64,000 nucleotides of DNA from Sorex araneus (lineage: Eukaryota > Chordata > Mammalia > Eulipotyphla > Soricidae), in assembly GCF_027595985.1 (NCBI RefSeq), contig NC_073303.1, forward strand, positions 26,092,565 through 26,156,564. The letters are read 5' to 3'. The stretch's first letter is position 1; every line of letters starts with the position of its first letter. The notes beneath the pieces are model-generated. The model saw nothing but the letters and a program-made list of their open reading frames with translations, was not told where the DNA came from and searched no databases. Made by a program: the position numbers and the translations under genes. Positions 10,995 through 21,400 of this stretch are shown one piece after another.

Positions 10995-11065
10995 TAGAAT
11001 TTTCCATAAACCTGTGGTGACCTTAGCCAAGTCACTTAACCTCAGGCCGCCTGCGACATGGCTTT
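10995..11065 (+). mobile_element. MIR remnant
   Basis: Contains the MIR core pattern 'gtgaccttagccaagtcact' followed by 'taacctcagg'. Confidence 0.65.
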
Positions 11066-11189
11066 GGAAACTGCCTTTTGTTTTTCTTACGCCTTGTCAT
11101 CCCTGGCAGGTCCCTAGCAGGACGCCCCTGCAGTTCCATGTTCTTACAATCCCCAAGACATTCTCATCAATGTCTTTTATATATATATT

Positions 11190-11366
11190 TTTTCTTTTTT
11201 TGCTTTTAGGGTCACACCTGGCGATGCACAGGGGTTACTCCTGGCTCTGCACTCAGAAATCACCCCTGGTGGTGCTCGGGGGACCATATGGGATGCTGGG
11301 AATCGAACCCGGGTCGGCCGAGTGCAAGGCAAACGCCCTACCCGCTGTGCTATCGCTCCAGCCCCT
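11190..11366 (-). mobile_element. SINE type A, full length
   Basis: Intact reverse copy inserted into a TATATATA stretch, which is duplicated at both ends. Confidence 0.92.
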
Positions 11367-11374
11367 ATATATAT

Positions 11375-11478
11375 TTTTTTAATTGAGATACTGTAATTTA
11401 CAAAGTTATTCATAGTGCCCAACTTTACAATCAGCCATGATCAAATTCCATGTGTACAGTTTACCTGAACTCAGATCT
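11375..11478 (-). mobile_element. L1 3' UTR remnant
   Basis: The 'gagatactgtaatttacaaa' part resembles the 3' UTR of the L1 at 37,314, in the same reverse orientation. Confidence 0.35.
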
Positions 11479-11489
11479 CAACCCCTTCA

Positions 11490-11610
11490 CACCAGGATCA
11501 GGCACCACTCCTGTCTAGGCTCTGGGGCCATATGGGGTGCCAGGAACCGAATCCGGGCGGACGCATTGCGAGGCAAACGCTGTAACCGCTGTCCTATCAC
11601 TCTGCCTCCT
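11490..11610 (-). mobile_element. SINE type A, old
   Basis: Degenerate reverse copy: 'ggggccatatggggtgccag' body and 'gcgaggcaaacgctgtaacc' head region. Confidence 0.6.
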
Positions 11611-11678
11611 TTATCGCTATCTTGTCCACACTCCTTCCCAAGACTGTGGGTAGGACCACTGCTGTATAACTTGCTTTT

Positions 11679-11845
11679 TTTTTGGGGGGGGGTCACACCT
11701 GGCGATGCACAGGGGTTACTCCTGGCTCTGCACTCAGGAATTACCCCTGGCCGTGCTCAGGGGACCCTATGGGATGCTGGGATTTGAACCCGGGTCGGCC
11801 GAGTGCAAGGCAAACGCCCTACCCGCCGTGCTATCTCTCCAGCCC
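11679..11845 (-). mobile_element. SINE type A, recent, 17-bp target duplication
   Basis: Near-consensus copy flanked by the perfect direct repeat CTGTATAACTTGCTTTT at 11,662-11,678 and 11,846-11,862. The perfect duplication argues for a young insertion. Confidence 0.95.
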
Positions 11846-11987
11846 CTGTATAACTTGCTTTTATGTGCCCTCGATAGTACTAAACAGTGAAAACAGACCA
11901 GACTTTTGGCTTCGGATAAAACACACATCTGTGGGAAAGTGGTGGAACAATAGGAAAATGTTAGCTGCAGCCTAAAATTCCCTTCAG

Positions 11988-12172
11988 ACTGCTGGGGTGA
12001 GAGCACAGCGGGTAGAGCACTTGCCTTGCCCACGGCAGACCTGGATTTGATCCCCAGCATCCCATGTGGTTCCTCGAGCACCGCTGGGAGTGATCCCTGA
12101 GTGCAGGGCCAGGAGTAACCGCTGTGCATCGCTGGGTGTGACCCAAAAAGCAAAAAAAAAAAAAAAAAAAAA
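11988..12172 (+). mobile_element. SINE type A
   Basis: Full length with a run of about 22 A at the tail. Head slightly diverged (ctggggtgagagcacagcgg). Confidence 0.9.
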
Positions 12173-12181
12173 GGGGGGGAT

Positions 12182-12362
12182 CCCTGGGGTGGAACAATAG
12201 GACAGTGGGGAGGGCATTTGCCTTGCACAGAGCTGACCCAAGTTCAATCCCCAGCATCCCGTATGGTCCCCTGAGCACCACCAGGAGTGACTCTTGAGTG
12301 CAGAGCCAGGAATAACCCTCAAAGATCACTGGATGTGCCCCCGCCCTGCAAAAAAAAAAAAA
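12182..12362 (+). mobile_element. SINE type A
   Basis: Follows the previous copy head to tail. Ends in a 12-A tail; moderately diverged. Confidence 0.85.
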
Positions 12363-12378
12363 TAATTCATTTTTAAAT

Positions 12379-12626
12379 GTGCTGGAATGATAGCACAGTG
12401 GTAGGGCATTTGCCTTTCATGCGGCCGACCCCTGTTCAATTCCTCCGCCCCTCTCGGAGAGCCTGGCAAGCTACCGAGAGTATCGAGCCCGCACGGCAGA
12501 GCCTGGCAAGCTACCTGTGGAGTATTTGATATGCCAAAACCAGTAACAACAAGTCTTACAATGGAGACGTTACTGGTGCCCGCTTGAGCAAATCGATGAG
12601 CAACGGGCTGACAGTGATACAGTGAT
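12379..12626 (+). mobile_element. SINE type B, full length
   Basis: tRNA-like head (gctggaatgatagcacagtg), then the type B body with two 'gagcctggcaagctacc' repeats, 'cagtaacaacaagtcttaca', and the RTE-like tail (ttactggtgcccgcttgagc). Ends in ACAGTGATACAGTGA, with no poly(A). Confidence 0.8.
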
Positions 12627-13082
12627 TTTTAAATAAAAGGAGTGAACAGCTTTGACACATTCCGATGTGAGAGGAAATAGAAATATTTTTCCCCTTCTGC
12701 CCTTGGGTTGTTTGAGAAATATTTGCCTTCTGGGTCTTTTGAGTTAGGTGCACTTTAATAGGGTGAAGGAGGGACGTCCCTGTGAAGTAATGAACATGTG
12801 GAAAAAACTTGATTTCGCCAGCAGGAGCGTTTCAGAGACCCGTCTCCCAAAACCAACTCCGTTCTACAAACGCACTTAGGGTTCTGGATGTGGCTGGAGC
12901 TCATATGGACATGCAGGACTCCCTGTGCCTTCTGACCCCACCTCCAGGAAGGCCTCCGCCTTACCCTCAGCTTGACTTGGCGTAACATTAATAGGCTGTT
13001 TTCTTCTTTAGACAGCTGCTCAGCTGGAGCCGAGGTCGTATGAATTTTTAAAAATGATTGTCTTCATTTTTGTCTGTTTTTA

Positions 13083-13244
13083 TTTGGGGGCTCCACCAGG
13101 TCACACTCAGGGCTTATTCCTGGCTCTGTGCTCGGGGATCACTCCTGGTGGGGGCTCAGGGGACCCTATGGGGTGCCGGGGATCAAACCTGGGTCAGCCG
13201 TGTGCAAGGTAAGCATCTACCCCTGTCCTGGCACTCCAACCCCG
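13083..13244 (-). mobile_element. SINE type A, old
   Basis: Reverse copy; body 'ggggaccctatggggtgccg' and head 'gcaaggtaagcatctacccc' remain. Confidence 0.7.
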
Positions 13245-13280
13245 GGACTTGTTAATTGCTAATCATTAAAAATATGATTC

Positions 13281-13451
13281 AGGGGGCTGGAGCGATAGCA
13301 CAGAGGGTAGGGCGTTTGCCTTGCACGCAGCCGATTTGGGTTCTATTCCCAGCATCCCATATGGTCCCCTGAGCACCGCCAGGAGTAATTCCGGAGTGCA
13401 GAGCCAGGAGTAACCCCTGTGCATCGCCGGGTGTGACCCAAAAAGCAAAAA
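13281..13451 (+). mobile_element. SINE type A, full length
   Basis: Close to consensus. Flanked by a direct repeat ATATGATTCAGGG, the downstream copy of which begins the next, older SINE. Confidence 0.92.
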
Positions 13452-13471
13452 CATATATATATATGATTCAG

Positions 13472-13610
13472 GGACCCAGTGATACCACAGTGGGGAGGGT
13501 TCTTGCCTTGCATGCGGCAGACCTGGGTTCAATGCCCGGCACCCCATCTGGTCCCCAGAGCCCTGAGCATGGTCAGGTAAGGCCCAAACAAAACAAACAA
13601 AATAAGTAAA
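13472..13610 (+). mobile_element. SINE type A, old
   Basis: Head, B box (gggttcaatgcccgg) and a shortened end followed by AAAC repeats. The preceding copy inserted at its 5' edge. Confidence 0.7.
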
Positions 13611-13636
13611 CAAAATCTGATTTTGTTTTAGATTTT

Positions 13637-13688
13637 AGTCACACACTGTGCAGGGTCAGCTGGTGCTGACCCTGCACAGTGTGAGACT
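13637..13688. repeat. Near-perfect palindrome (19-bp perfect arms, 4-nt loop)
   Basis: CACACTGTGCAGGGTCAGC is followed by TGGT and then its exact reverse complement. Beyond one mismatch another 4 bp pair, giving 23 of 24 stem positions. The right arm runs into a MIR-like region. Could be a snap-back (template-switch) mutation. Confidence 0.9.
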
Positions 13689-13790
13689 TTGGGTAACGGC
13701 GCCCCCAGATCACAGATGCCCAGTTTGCACATCTATGAAATGGGTCCGTGTAGCCCTTGTTTTGCCATCTGAACAGGCAGGGTCCTGCGC
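13665..13790 (+). mobile_element. MIR remnant
   Basis: Shows 'gagactttgggtaac' and 'cccagtttgcacatctatga' followed by 'aatggg', the MIR 3' core pattern. Confidence 0.55.
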
Positions 13791-14369
13791 AGAGCATGTG
13801 TTCCTGCAGTGAAAGAATTCTGTAAATCATTCAACCCGAATCAGTTATTAACTAAGTCCCCTGAGGGGTCGCAGCTCTATCGCTGCCATCATCTTTCTCC
13901 TCGACTCCGCCTCCCTGAGCCGGTCCTGATAACTATTTGCGATAGGGGCTGTGCATGGCCGGCAATCTGTCGCGCGCCCCTACCCCCTGGCCTCCTTTCC
14001 TGACTTCAAACCCCTCACCCCACACCCCACTCCGCTCCCACCACCAGATCCCTCCCTCCACCCCCCTCCTAGGAAATTAGGATCAAAGCACACTTAAGTT
14101 TCCTTTCACAGAACAAAGACATTGATGCACGGGAATGGTCTGCCGGGGTCCTTGCCTTATTGTGGGGAAATGACCCAATGCACCTTCTTTATCGAGCCGC
14201 ATCTAACAGGGCTCAGGGGCTGCTCCCAGAGGTTTTCAGGGGACCTCGTGGTCCTAGGGTTTGTTTCTCAGACACCCGGTGTACAAAAAGCATTGGACTC
14301 TGAAACCCCAGCATCACTCTCAGAACTTCTTCCTCATAACAAGGATTTCCAAACACTGGCGAGGGGAAG
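13791..14369. other. Intergenic stretch, nothing recognised
   Basis: C-rich 14,000-14,070; otherwise unremarkable, without gene or clear repeat. Confidence 0.4.
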
Positions 14370-14522
14370 GTACCATCTGGCCTGGCCTTGCACACAGCTT
14401 ACCCGAGTTCAACCCCCCAGCACCCCAGATGGTCCCCCAAGTCCTGCCAGAAGTGATTCCTGAGCACTGAACCAGGAGTAAGCCCTGAGTGCTGCTGGGT
14501 GTGGCTCAAAAAACACACAAAA
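14370..14522 (+). mobile_element. SINE type A, head-truncated
   Basis: Begins near 'ctggccttgcacacagctta', continues through the body to 'gctgctgggtgtggctcaaa' and an A-rich tail. Confidence 0.7.
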
Positions 14523-14779
14523 TAGAATGCCCGGACAGAATTCTGGATTTTTCAAAAAGAGAAAGAAAGCTACAGTCAGTCTAAATATTTCCCTAATTGA
14601 TCATGAAAAATCTTTTTTTTTTTTTTTTTTTTTAATGCCAAACACTGGCTGAAGTCACACAACCTCTTCCCACTTCTGGTTTCTGTGCCTGCCGGACCCT
14701 GCTGATGCCAGGCTGAGGAACAGCCCACACCCCTGGAGGAAGGACCAAGAACGGTGCGGGATCCGGGCTTGGGTGAGAG

Positions 14780-16080
14780 ATGCTCCCGCTGAAGCCTCAC
14801 TGTGTCGCCAGCACCCCCCGCCCCCGCCCCATCCTGTCTGCCGGGCGCCCCGTGCTTGGGCCTCGTCTCCATCCCCCCCGCATGCGGGTCGTGCACGACA
14901 CAGTCCACACTAACTAACAAGGCGAGAGGAGCACTCGGCCTCCTCCTGGCCCTCCTTCTGTTTTCTCCTCTTAAAACAAGCTTGGTGGGAGAAATCGGGT
15001 CCCATCGCCCGCATCCTCCCCTGCCTGGTCCCGGGACCCCGAGAGCGGCGCCGACACTGCCCCCCAGTGGCCCTTCCCGGCAGCGCAGCCCTAAACCGGC
15101 CTGGACCACTGCCGCTCCCAACCCCCCCCCCCCCCCCCGCCAGGGTTGGGGTTCATGTTTGGGGGGCTACAGAGAGGAGTCCCAGCTGGTCTTCCCCGTC
15201 TTTGAGCTGTGGGCAGGGGAGAAAATAGTCGGGGACGAGGCCCAGGCCCAGAGGCCCGAGAGGCGTCGAGCCCTGGACCCCCGCTCGCGCCGCCCCGCCC
15301 CCACCCCCGTTGCCTAGGAGCCAGCGGGGGGCTTTGTTGGCCAAGCGCGGACTGTCCCACCGCGGGCCCCAGCCGCCCCGGGCAGGGGGGTGCGCGCGGT
15401 AGCGGCCGCGTCCACTGAGCGCCGCCCCCGGGCCGCCCCCCGCCCTGCGCCCCCGCAGCCCCCCGCGGTGGTAGCGCCCAGGGGCCCCCAGGAGCCGCGC
15501 CCACCCAGCCCTCCGCACACAGGGTGGTCCCCTCCACGGAAGCGCAGGTGCGGCTGCGGGTGGGCGTCCCGTCTTGGCGGAAGGGGCCCACCCCGCGGCA
15601 GCAGAGAGCAGAGGGGGGGTCCCCTCTGGCCTCAGTTTCCCTCTCCCCACCCCGCCGGGCCACTTTGCCCTGTTCTGCTCCCCCAAGAGGCCCTCCCCCA
15701 GGACCCCATTTCTTCGGGGTCTGCCCACGACGGGCCCCTTGGCGCGGGGCGCCCCTGTCCCGACGCCCCCCGACCGCGCACCGTTGTTTCCGCCCCCGCA
15801 GCCCGATTCCATCAGGAAAATGACCGACGTGGAGACCAAAGTGGCCCTGAAGGACACGGGCGACACGGAGAGCGCCGGCTCCAAGGCCGAGACGTCCGCC
15901 CCGTCGCAGGAGGACAAGAGCGGCCCCGAGGGCCACGCTCCGTGTAGGCGAGCCCGGGGGGCGGGCAGGGGGGCGCCCGCGGGCGGGACCCGCGCCCCCT
16001 CCGCGCCAGCGCGGGCGGACCCCAGCCCGGGGGGACTTTGCGGCCCCGCCCGGTGCTCGGATGCGTTCTGAGACCCCAGT
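14780..16080. promoter_or_regulatory. TCP11: CpG-rich TCP11 promoter region
   Basis: A GC-rich, CpG-dense stretch of about 1.3 kb that ends just past the first coding exon. The first coding exon has a splice acceptor in front of it, so at least one untranslated exon should lie here; a plausible donor is at about 15,546 (AAGCGCAG then GTGCGG), not certain. A GTTGCC half-site followed by a poor second half (15,309-15,321) resembles an RFX X-box, a type used by spermatid genes. No TATA box seen. Confidence 0.6.
15802..15943 (+). CDS. TCP11: TCP11 coding exon 1 (ATG at 15,820)
   Basis: The acceptor CCCCCGCAG ends at 15,801. The ATG at 15,820 opens MTDVETKVALKDTG and continues to EDKSGPEGHAP, matching the N-terminus of human TCP11 in layout (a short acidic region ending in a QEDKSG block). 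The exon ends one base into codon 42 so that it joins exon 2 in phase. The donor there is CCGT then GTAGGC, a weak site, so the exact 3' edge is less sure than for other exons. Confidence 0.85.
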
Positions 16081-16304
16081 TAGAAGCCCCGGTTGTGTCC
16101 GTGTATTTGGACCGCGAGCCGCGACAGCTGGGGTGTTTCTGTTTGCTGTTTTAAAGCAAAACCCAATGAGGGGCGGAGAACTAGTGCGGGGTGGGGGGTA
16201 AGACGGCTTCATCCCGCACCCCTAAGGTCCCGCGAGCCTTGCCAGCAGGGACCCCTGAGCACCTCTGAGCGTGGCCCCAACCCAGCCCTCAAGAAAGAGG
16301 AGGA

Positions 16305-16440
16305 GGGGCCGGAGAGATGGTACAGGAGGTAGGACGTTTGCCTTGCACGTGACCAACCCGGGTTCGATCTTCGGCATCCCGTATGGTCTCCCAAGCACCG
16401 CCAGGAGTAATTCCTGAGCAACGCTGCAAAAAAAAAAAAG
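16305..16440 (+). mobile_element. SINE type A, 3'-shortened
   Basis: Head and B box intact (ccgggttcgatcttcggc); the last 35 bp of the body are missing before the A tail, which leads into the GAAAA microsatellite. Confidence 0.8.
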
Positions 16441-16510
16441 AGAGAGAGAGAAGAAAAGAAAAGAAAAGAAAAGAAAAGAAAAGAAAAGAAAAGAAAAAAA
16501 GAAAAGAGGA
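16441..16510 (+). repeat. (GAAAA)n microsatellite
   Basis: A short GA run followed by about ten GAAAA units, grown from the SINE tail. Confidence 0.9.
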
Positions 16511-16569
16511 AGGAGGAAGAGCCTAAGGCACCCCACAGGGCAATTGTGACCTCATGTGCCCCATTGACA

Positions 16570-16679
16570 CCCACTGCCTTCGGACTCAGGGATCACTCAG
16601 GGTGGCTCTGGGGACTATATGGGGTGCCAGGGATGGACTCAGGCTTAGCTATGTGCAAGGCGAGGTCAGTATCCACTGA

Positions 16680-16682
<3 letters not shown>
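16570..16682 (-). mobile_element. SINE type A fragment
   Basis: Reverse, truncated copy (ggctctggggactatatggg to gtgcaaggcgaggtc), ending at the CT microsatellite. Confidence 0.6.
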
Positions 16683-16747
<65 letters not shown>

Positions 16748-16915
16748 CCTCCCTCTCTCTCTCCCTCCCTCTCTCCCTCCTTGTCTCCCTCTCCCCTCTC
16801 TCCCCCTTCTCTTTCTCTCTCTCCCTCCCTGCCTCCTCCCTCCTCCCTCCCTCCCTCTTTGTCTCCCTCTCCCTCTCCCCCCTCCTCTTTCTTCCTCTCT
16901 CTTTCTCTCTCTGGG
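16681..16915 (+). repeat. (CT)n and CT-rich pyrimidine tract
   Basis: About 27 CT units, then an irregular CTCC/TTCT tract. Almost every base is a pyrimidine on the + strand for 235 bp. Confidence 0.95.
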
Positions 16916-16921
16916 TTTTCC

Positions 16922-17101
16922 TTTTATATTTTGTTTTGTTTTGTTTGGGTCACACCCGGTGATGCTCAAGGGTTGCTCCTGGCTCTGCACCCAGGAATTA
17001 CTCCTGGCGGTACTCAGGGGGACCATATGGGATGCCAGGGATGAACCTGTGTTGGCCACGTGCAAGGCAAGTGCCCTTTCCGCTGTACTATGCTCTGACC
17101 C
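16922..17101 (-). mobile_element. SINE type A
   Basis: Full-length reverse copy with a GTTTT-type tail (TTTTGTTTTG on the + strand). Confidence 0.88.
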
Positions 17102-17517
17102 CTGACCTCGAACTTTTTCAAGGCCGGGGGGGTCTGGGATGGTCACAGTCACTTCACTCAGCTCTCAGCTTTCATTCCCCTTATAACTACAGAAAGAAGT
17201 AGCTGTCCATCATCAGTAGCGAGGACCAGAGCAGAAACAGAAAATAGTCCAGATGGCCACAAGGGGTCGCTGCTGGTTAACAGACTAGCACTCGAGGGGC
17301 CAATTGGGTGCTTTGGATTTTTGGATTTACGCTGTAGCTGTGCCCAGAAGAGAAAGTCAAGATTTTGTAAATACAATGGAAGCGATTGAAGTTTTTGAAA
17401 CAACCTTTTGGGGTTGCCATGATCGCCTCAGGGCCTCACACAAGTGAGACTCCTGTTCCACTCCGTCCCCAGCCCAGTGGCATTTTAAATGTTCACGACA
17501 TTTGTTTGTTGATTTGC

Positions 17518-17641
17518 TTTCAAGGGCCACACCCTGAGGTGCCTCTGGGCTACTCCTGACTCAGTGCTCAGGGAGCCATACATAGTGCAGAAATCAGTGT
17601 GTGCTGGCCTCGTGCTTCAGCCCTGCATCATCTCTCTGCGC
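17518..17641 (-). mobile_element. SINE type A, old
   Basis: Reverse, diverged: 'gggctactcctgactcagtg' body; the head is recognisable only by position. Confidence 0.55.
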
Positions 17642-17961
17642 CTTGGAGGGACTATTTAAATGAGTGCTTAGGTAAATCAACCACCTGCAAAATGCATAGC
17701 CCAATGCCTCCATTTAAAACTAAACTCTAAACTCAAGTTTGCGTGTAAATTGCGTTTTATCTCTAACTTTTCCTGAAACGTGCAGTGGGTGCAGTTGAGG
17801 AGGGCTACGGGACTTTCGAGCACCAGAACAATTTTACCAAAGCAGACGTGACCTTGGTTGTTGGTCTGTGTCAGTCCAGTCAGCTGCTCTAGCCCAGTCT
17901 GGAAGGTTCTTTGCTCTTGTTTGCATGAGCCTATTTATGTTTGACTATTTTTGCCACGTTG

Positions 17962-18150
17962 ACTGGAGCACTATCGCTATCGTGATAGCACTGTCGTGGT
18001 GAGACGGGTTTGCCTTGCATGTGTCTGATCCAGGTTCAATCCCTGGCCCCACATTTGGTGCCCCAGAAATGCCAAGACTGGGCCATGAGCACAGAGCCAA
18101 GAGTAAGTCCGAAGTGTTGCTGCGTGTGGCCCCTAACACACAACAGCAAC
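17962..18150 (+). mobile_element. SINE type A, old
   Basis: A 'ctatcgctatcgtgatagca' duplication in the head, then a clear B box (caggttcaatccctgg) and end. Confidence 0.7.
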
Positions 18151-18551
18151 AAAGCTGTTGCAAAGTAAATAGTAGCACGTGCATTGTGACATCCTGCCAG
18201 TATCGCTCTTCCTATGGGGAGTGTTTTCTTATTGAAAATTAGTCTTAGTCCTGACTTGAAATACTTCACGTATCTTCCAAACACAAAGGCATCCCCTTGT
18301 GTAACTATAATAAGCTTTCACTTTTCCATTTATTTTTGCTATTACTTTGGGGGGCATCCCCAGCACTTCTAGGGAGTTTGGGGTCACTCCCAACAGGACT
18401 TGGCCTGGTGGGATGGGCCTGACGGTTTTCAAACTTGGACCAGCAATGTGGGGCTGTCTGCGGACGCCCAGGGCTACACCTGGAAGTGCCGGGGGACGAG
18501 GGGCCATGTGGTGCCAGGGCTCACGCATGCATGTGCTCCCTGCTCCCATCT

Positions 18552-18708
18552 ACATTTTTGGGGGCCACCCCCAGCAGTACTCAGGGCTTACTCCAGGCAC
18601 TGTGCTCAGGGATCACTCCTGGAGGTGCTCAGGGTACCATACCGGGTGGCAGAATCGTTTGCATGCAAGGCAAACGCCCTCCCCGCTGTGCTGTCTCTCC
18701 GGTTCTCC
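18552..18708 (-). mobile_element. SINE type A
   Basis: Reverse copy with 'ggcaaacgccctccccgctg' intact; about 10 bp around the B box deleted. Confidence 0.8.
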
Positions 18709-18721
18709 TTTCCCCCTTTTT

Positions 18722-18909
18722 AAAGTCCCCTTTTGGCTGGGCTCTGCTCTGTGGTCACGCTCAGATGCATCTCAGGGACCCCTCAGCTCAGTTGAGTTGA
18801 GGGGCCCAAGGAGGAGGGGCTCTCAGCCACGTTTGAAGCACTCTGGGGTGCTGGGCACTAAAGCCAGGCAGAGCGGGGATGCTAATCTCTGAGCCATTTC
18901 CCTAGCCCC
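18722..18909 (-). mobile_element. SINE type A, very old
   Basis: Only the pattern 'gggtgctgggcactaaagcc' and 'gagccatttccctagcccc' supports the call. Confidence 0.45.
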
Positions 18910-19268
18910 CTAAACTCTTTTTATTTATGGAAAACGTAAGCATTTACCAAAGTCGAGAGACTGGTGTAATGAACCCTCATTTTCTCATCACCCAGCTCAA
19001 CCAGTTGCCAACTTATGACTCATATCAGTTCATTTTTATCCCCTCCACATCTGGAGCCAAATACTTTTCTGTGAGATAATTACGCAACTTGATTGGAAGA
19101 GAATGTGAAGATGATTGAGTCGGACGCTGTCTCCTCATGTGCCGCCTCCTCCCCAGAACCACTCTGAGGCTTGCTGGGAGCTGCTAGATCGACTCTTAGT
19201 GGTTCCCAAACGCTCCGTGACAAACTCTTAGCATTATTTAGTGAAGTTAAATTAAAACAAGACATTGT

Positions 19269-19430
19269 AGAGGGCCGAAGCAATCGTATGTAGCAAGTAA
19301 GCTGACCTGGGTTCCATCCCCGGCATCCTGTATCATGGTCCCCCAAGCACCACCAGGAGCGATTCCCGAGCACAGAGCCAAGAGTCAACCCAGAGCACTG
19401 CTGGGTGTGGTCCACGAGCAAACAAACAAA
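19269..19430 (+). mobile_element. SINE type A
   Basis: Diverged head; clear B box (gggttccatccccgg) and end (gcactgctgggtgtggtcc). Confidence 0.75.
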
Positions 19431-19581
19431 AGGCTGATTCCATTTCAGGCACTGTGCTTGACCCAGAGTTTTTCTCTTTCTTTAGGAAGCTCTGATGAAA
19501 TGATGGTGACTTTTAATTGTGCTTGTTTCAACTATCTGCATCAAACAAACGTTACCAGATTGTTGTCAGTTGATCAAAATC

Positions 19582-19746
19582 TTTTTTTTTTTTGGATGGG
19601 GTGTGGCACGTGCCCGAGAGTGCTCAGGGCTCAGTCCTGCTGTGCTCCTGGCTGGCAGGCCTGATGGTGGTGTTTGGATGGGGTGCCGGAGATTGACCTC
19701 GGCTGCAGGCAAGTTCTGAATCTTCCCTGCTGCACTCCCGTCTGGC
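19582..19746 (-). mobile_element. SINE type A, old
   Basis: Reverse copy preceded by a T run; body 'ggatggggtgccggagattg'. Confidence 0.6.
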
Positions 19747-19919
19747 CCTGCTTGGAATCTTTATAGAAATTGTTCGCGTCTGCGCGGTCCTGAAATCCGT
19801 GACCTGCTGCTTCTGAAGAGCAACTGACCCTGGCATTGCCCAGACCGTTTCTCTGAAGAGTTGATGAGAAGGGAGCAAGAGGAGAGAATCCCAGCAGCCT
19901 ACAGTCAACACTGGTGTAT

Positions 19920-20084
19920 CTGTTGGGGGCCACACCCGCTGCTGCTCAGGGCTCCTTCCCGACTCTGCGCTCAGGACTCACTTCCGGCAGGCTTGGGGGA
20001 CCATACGGGGTGCAGGAGATTGAACCCTAGTCAAACGCGTGTGAGGCAAATGCCTTAGCCAACGGCGCTATCGCTCTGACCCCA
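19920..20084 (-). mobile_element. SINE type A
   Basis: Reverse copy, complete (ggggccacacccgctgctgc to gcgctatcgctctgacccc). Confidence 0.8.
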
Positions 20085-20199
20085 ACACTATTTTACAAAA
20101 ACATGCATGAAGAGATTTTTGCTACCCCGGTTACTTTATGCTACTTTATGTTTTAGCAGAAAGTTTTTGAGTCAATTTTACTTAAAAAAAAAAATAATA

Positions 20200-20365
20200 G
20201 GGACCAGAGAGATAGTACAGTGGGTAGGGCTCTTTGCTTTGCAGGTGGTGACCTGGGTTCGATCCCAGGCATCCTATATCATCTCCCTGTGTGGCTAGGA
20301 GTAATTACCGAGTATAGAACCAGGAGTAACTCCTGAGCATTGCTTTTGGCCCAAACCAGAAAAAT
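20200..20365 (+). mobile_element. SINE type A
   Basis: Complete but diverged; followed by about six CATA units at 20,366-20,389. Confidence 0.8.
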
Positions 20366-20407
20366 ACATACATACATACATACATACATGTGTATGCAAA
20401 CCTGTAT

Positions 20408-20548
20408 TTCGGGGGTGGAGAGATAATACAGCAGGTAAGATGCTTACCTTGCACGTGATTGACCCGGGTTTGATCCCTGGCATGTGGTCCCCTGAGTATC
20501 ACCGGAGTAACTTCTAAACTCCGTCAGATGTGGCCCCCAACAAATAAT
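20408..20548 (+). mobile_element. SINE type A
   Basis: Head, B box (gggtttgatccctgg) and end present; about 15 bp of the body missing. Confidence 0.78.
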
Positions 20549-20559
20549 AGTAGCAACCG

Positions 20560-20710
20560 TAGGGTCCAGAGAGATGGTGCAGCGGGTAAGGCACTACCCT
20601 GGCGTGCATGTGACCCCGTTTGATCCCCGGCACCACACATGATCCCCTGCTCCCTGCCAGGAGTGATCCCTGATTGCACTGGCTGGGTGTGGCCCCTTAA
20701 CACAAAACAA
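20560..20710 (+). mobile_element. SINE type A
   Basis: Third same-strand copy in a row; B-box region shortened to 'ccgtttgatccccggc'. Confidence 0.75.
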
Positions 20711-20900
20711 GCCTCTTCTCCCCCCGCCCCCCCTTGGTCACAAGCTGTCATGGCACCTTTGAGTTCAGGAGACCGAGGACGCGGGTGGCTGGAAGTGTCT
20801 GTGTAGGGCCCTGTGATGAGTCTGATTCTGGGGCTTCTAGAAGGACGCGCGGAGGCCTGGGGGCGCGCGATGGTCTCCCACAAGTCTGCTCCTGCCGCAG

Positions 20901-20994
20901 GTTCGAAAGAAACGGCCAAAAGTCCCATGCTGGGCCACAAGCTGGGGCTGAGCGACCATCTGCACCTGGAAGAGAAGGGCGCCCCTCAGAACAG
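20901..20994 (+). CDS. TCP11: TCP11 coding exon 2
   Basis: Acceptor CTGCCGCAG ends at 20,900; donor ACAG then GTGAGG. Encodes SKETAKSPMLGHKLGLSD then HLHLEEKGAPQN. It aligns by position with the human block that contains ETVNEVSKLSNKIG, but identity is low, so this N-terminal part evolves fast. Confidence 0.82.
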
Positions 20995-21339
20995 GTGAGG
21001 CCCCCCCGCTGCCCCGCGCGCCCCTGCGCGGTGCCCCTGGCCGGCCTGAGCTGCCACGTAATGACGGGATTGTTTGGCCACAGCCTTACGACCAGCGCGT
21101 GTCACAGAAGAGCCACAGGGTGTAGTTCCTACTAGCAGGGACACGAAGCAAGTATTTAACGGAAGAATCCAGAGAATGGGGGAGGGGCGCTGTGTCGGGG
21201 ACCAAGCCCGGGGTCTCACTGAGGAAAGGGACAGGGTGTGGGGTGTGCCCGCCAACTGAGCTCTGGGTACCCTGCACCCCAGATGTTTTTGTTGGAATGT
21301 TCATATTGGGGTCCCAGTCAGTAAAATAAACCCACCCTC

Positions 21340-21400
21340 CTCTCCTCCCTCTCCCTCCCTCCCTCCCTCCCTCCCTCCCTCCCTCCCTCTCTCTCTCATT
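21340..21400 (+). repeat. (TCCC)n microsatellite
   Basis: About eleven CCCT units plus a short CT run directly before a type A SINE. Confidence 0.9.

Larger units (their letters stand above)
9541..11180. other. Repeat-poor intergenic block
   Basis: Holds an A run at 9,590-9,606, G/C-rich runs (9,800-9,860 and 10,120-10,170) and one MIR remnant, with no type A SINE. No coding exon recognised. Confidence 0.4.
15944..20900. other. TCP11: TCP11 intron 1
   Basis: About 5 kb of repeats: GAAAA and CT microsatellites, nine or more type A SINEs of mixed age, and a CATA microsatellite. Gaps such as 17,102-17,517, 17,642-17,961 and 18,910-19,268 hold nothing recognisable. Confidence 0.8.

Noticed and set aside
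13637-13688. microRNA precursor
   Set aside because: A 24-bp stem with a 4-nt loop is too short for a canonical pre-miRNA; kept as a palindrome only.
15091-16212. 373-codon - strand open frame over TCP11 exon 1
   Set aside because: Antisense to the CpG-rich promoter; composition explains its length.
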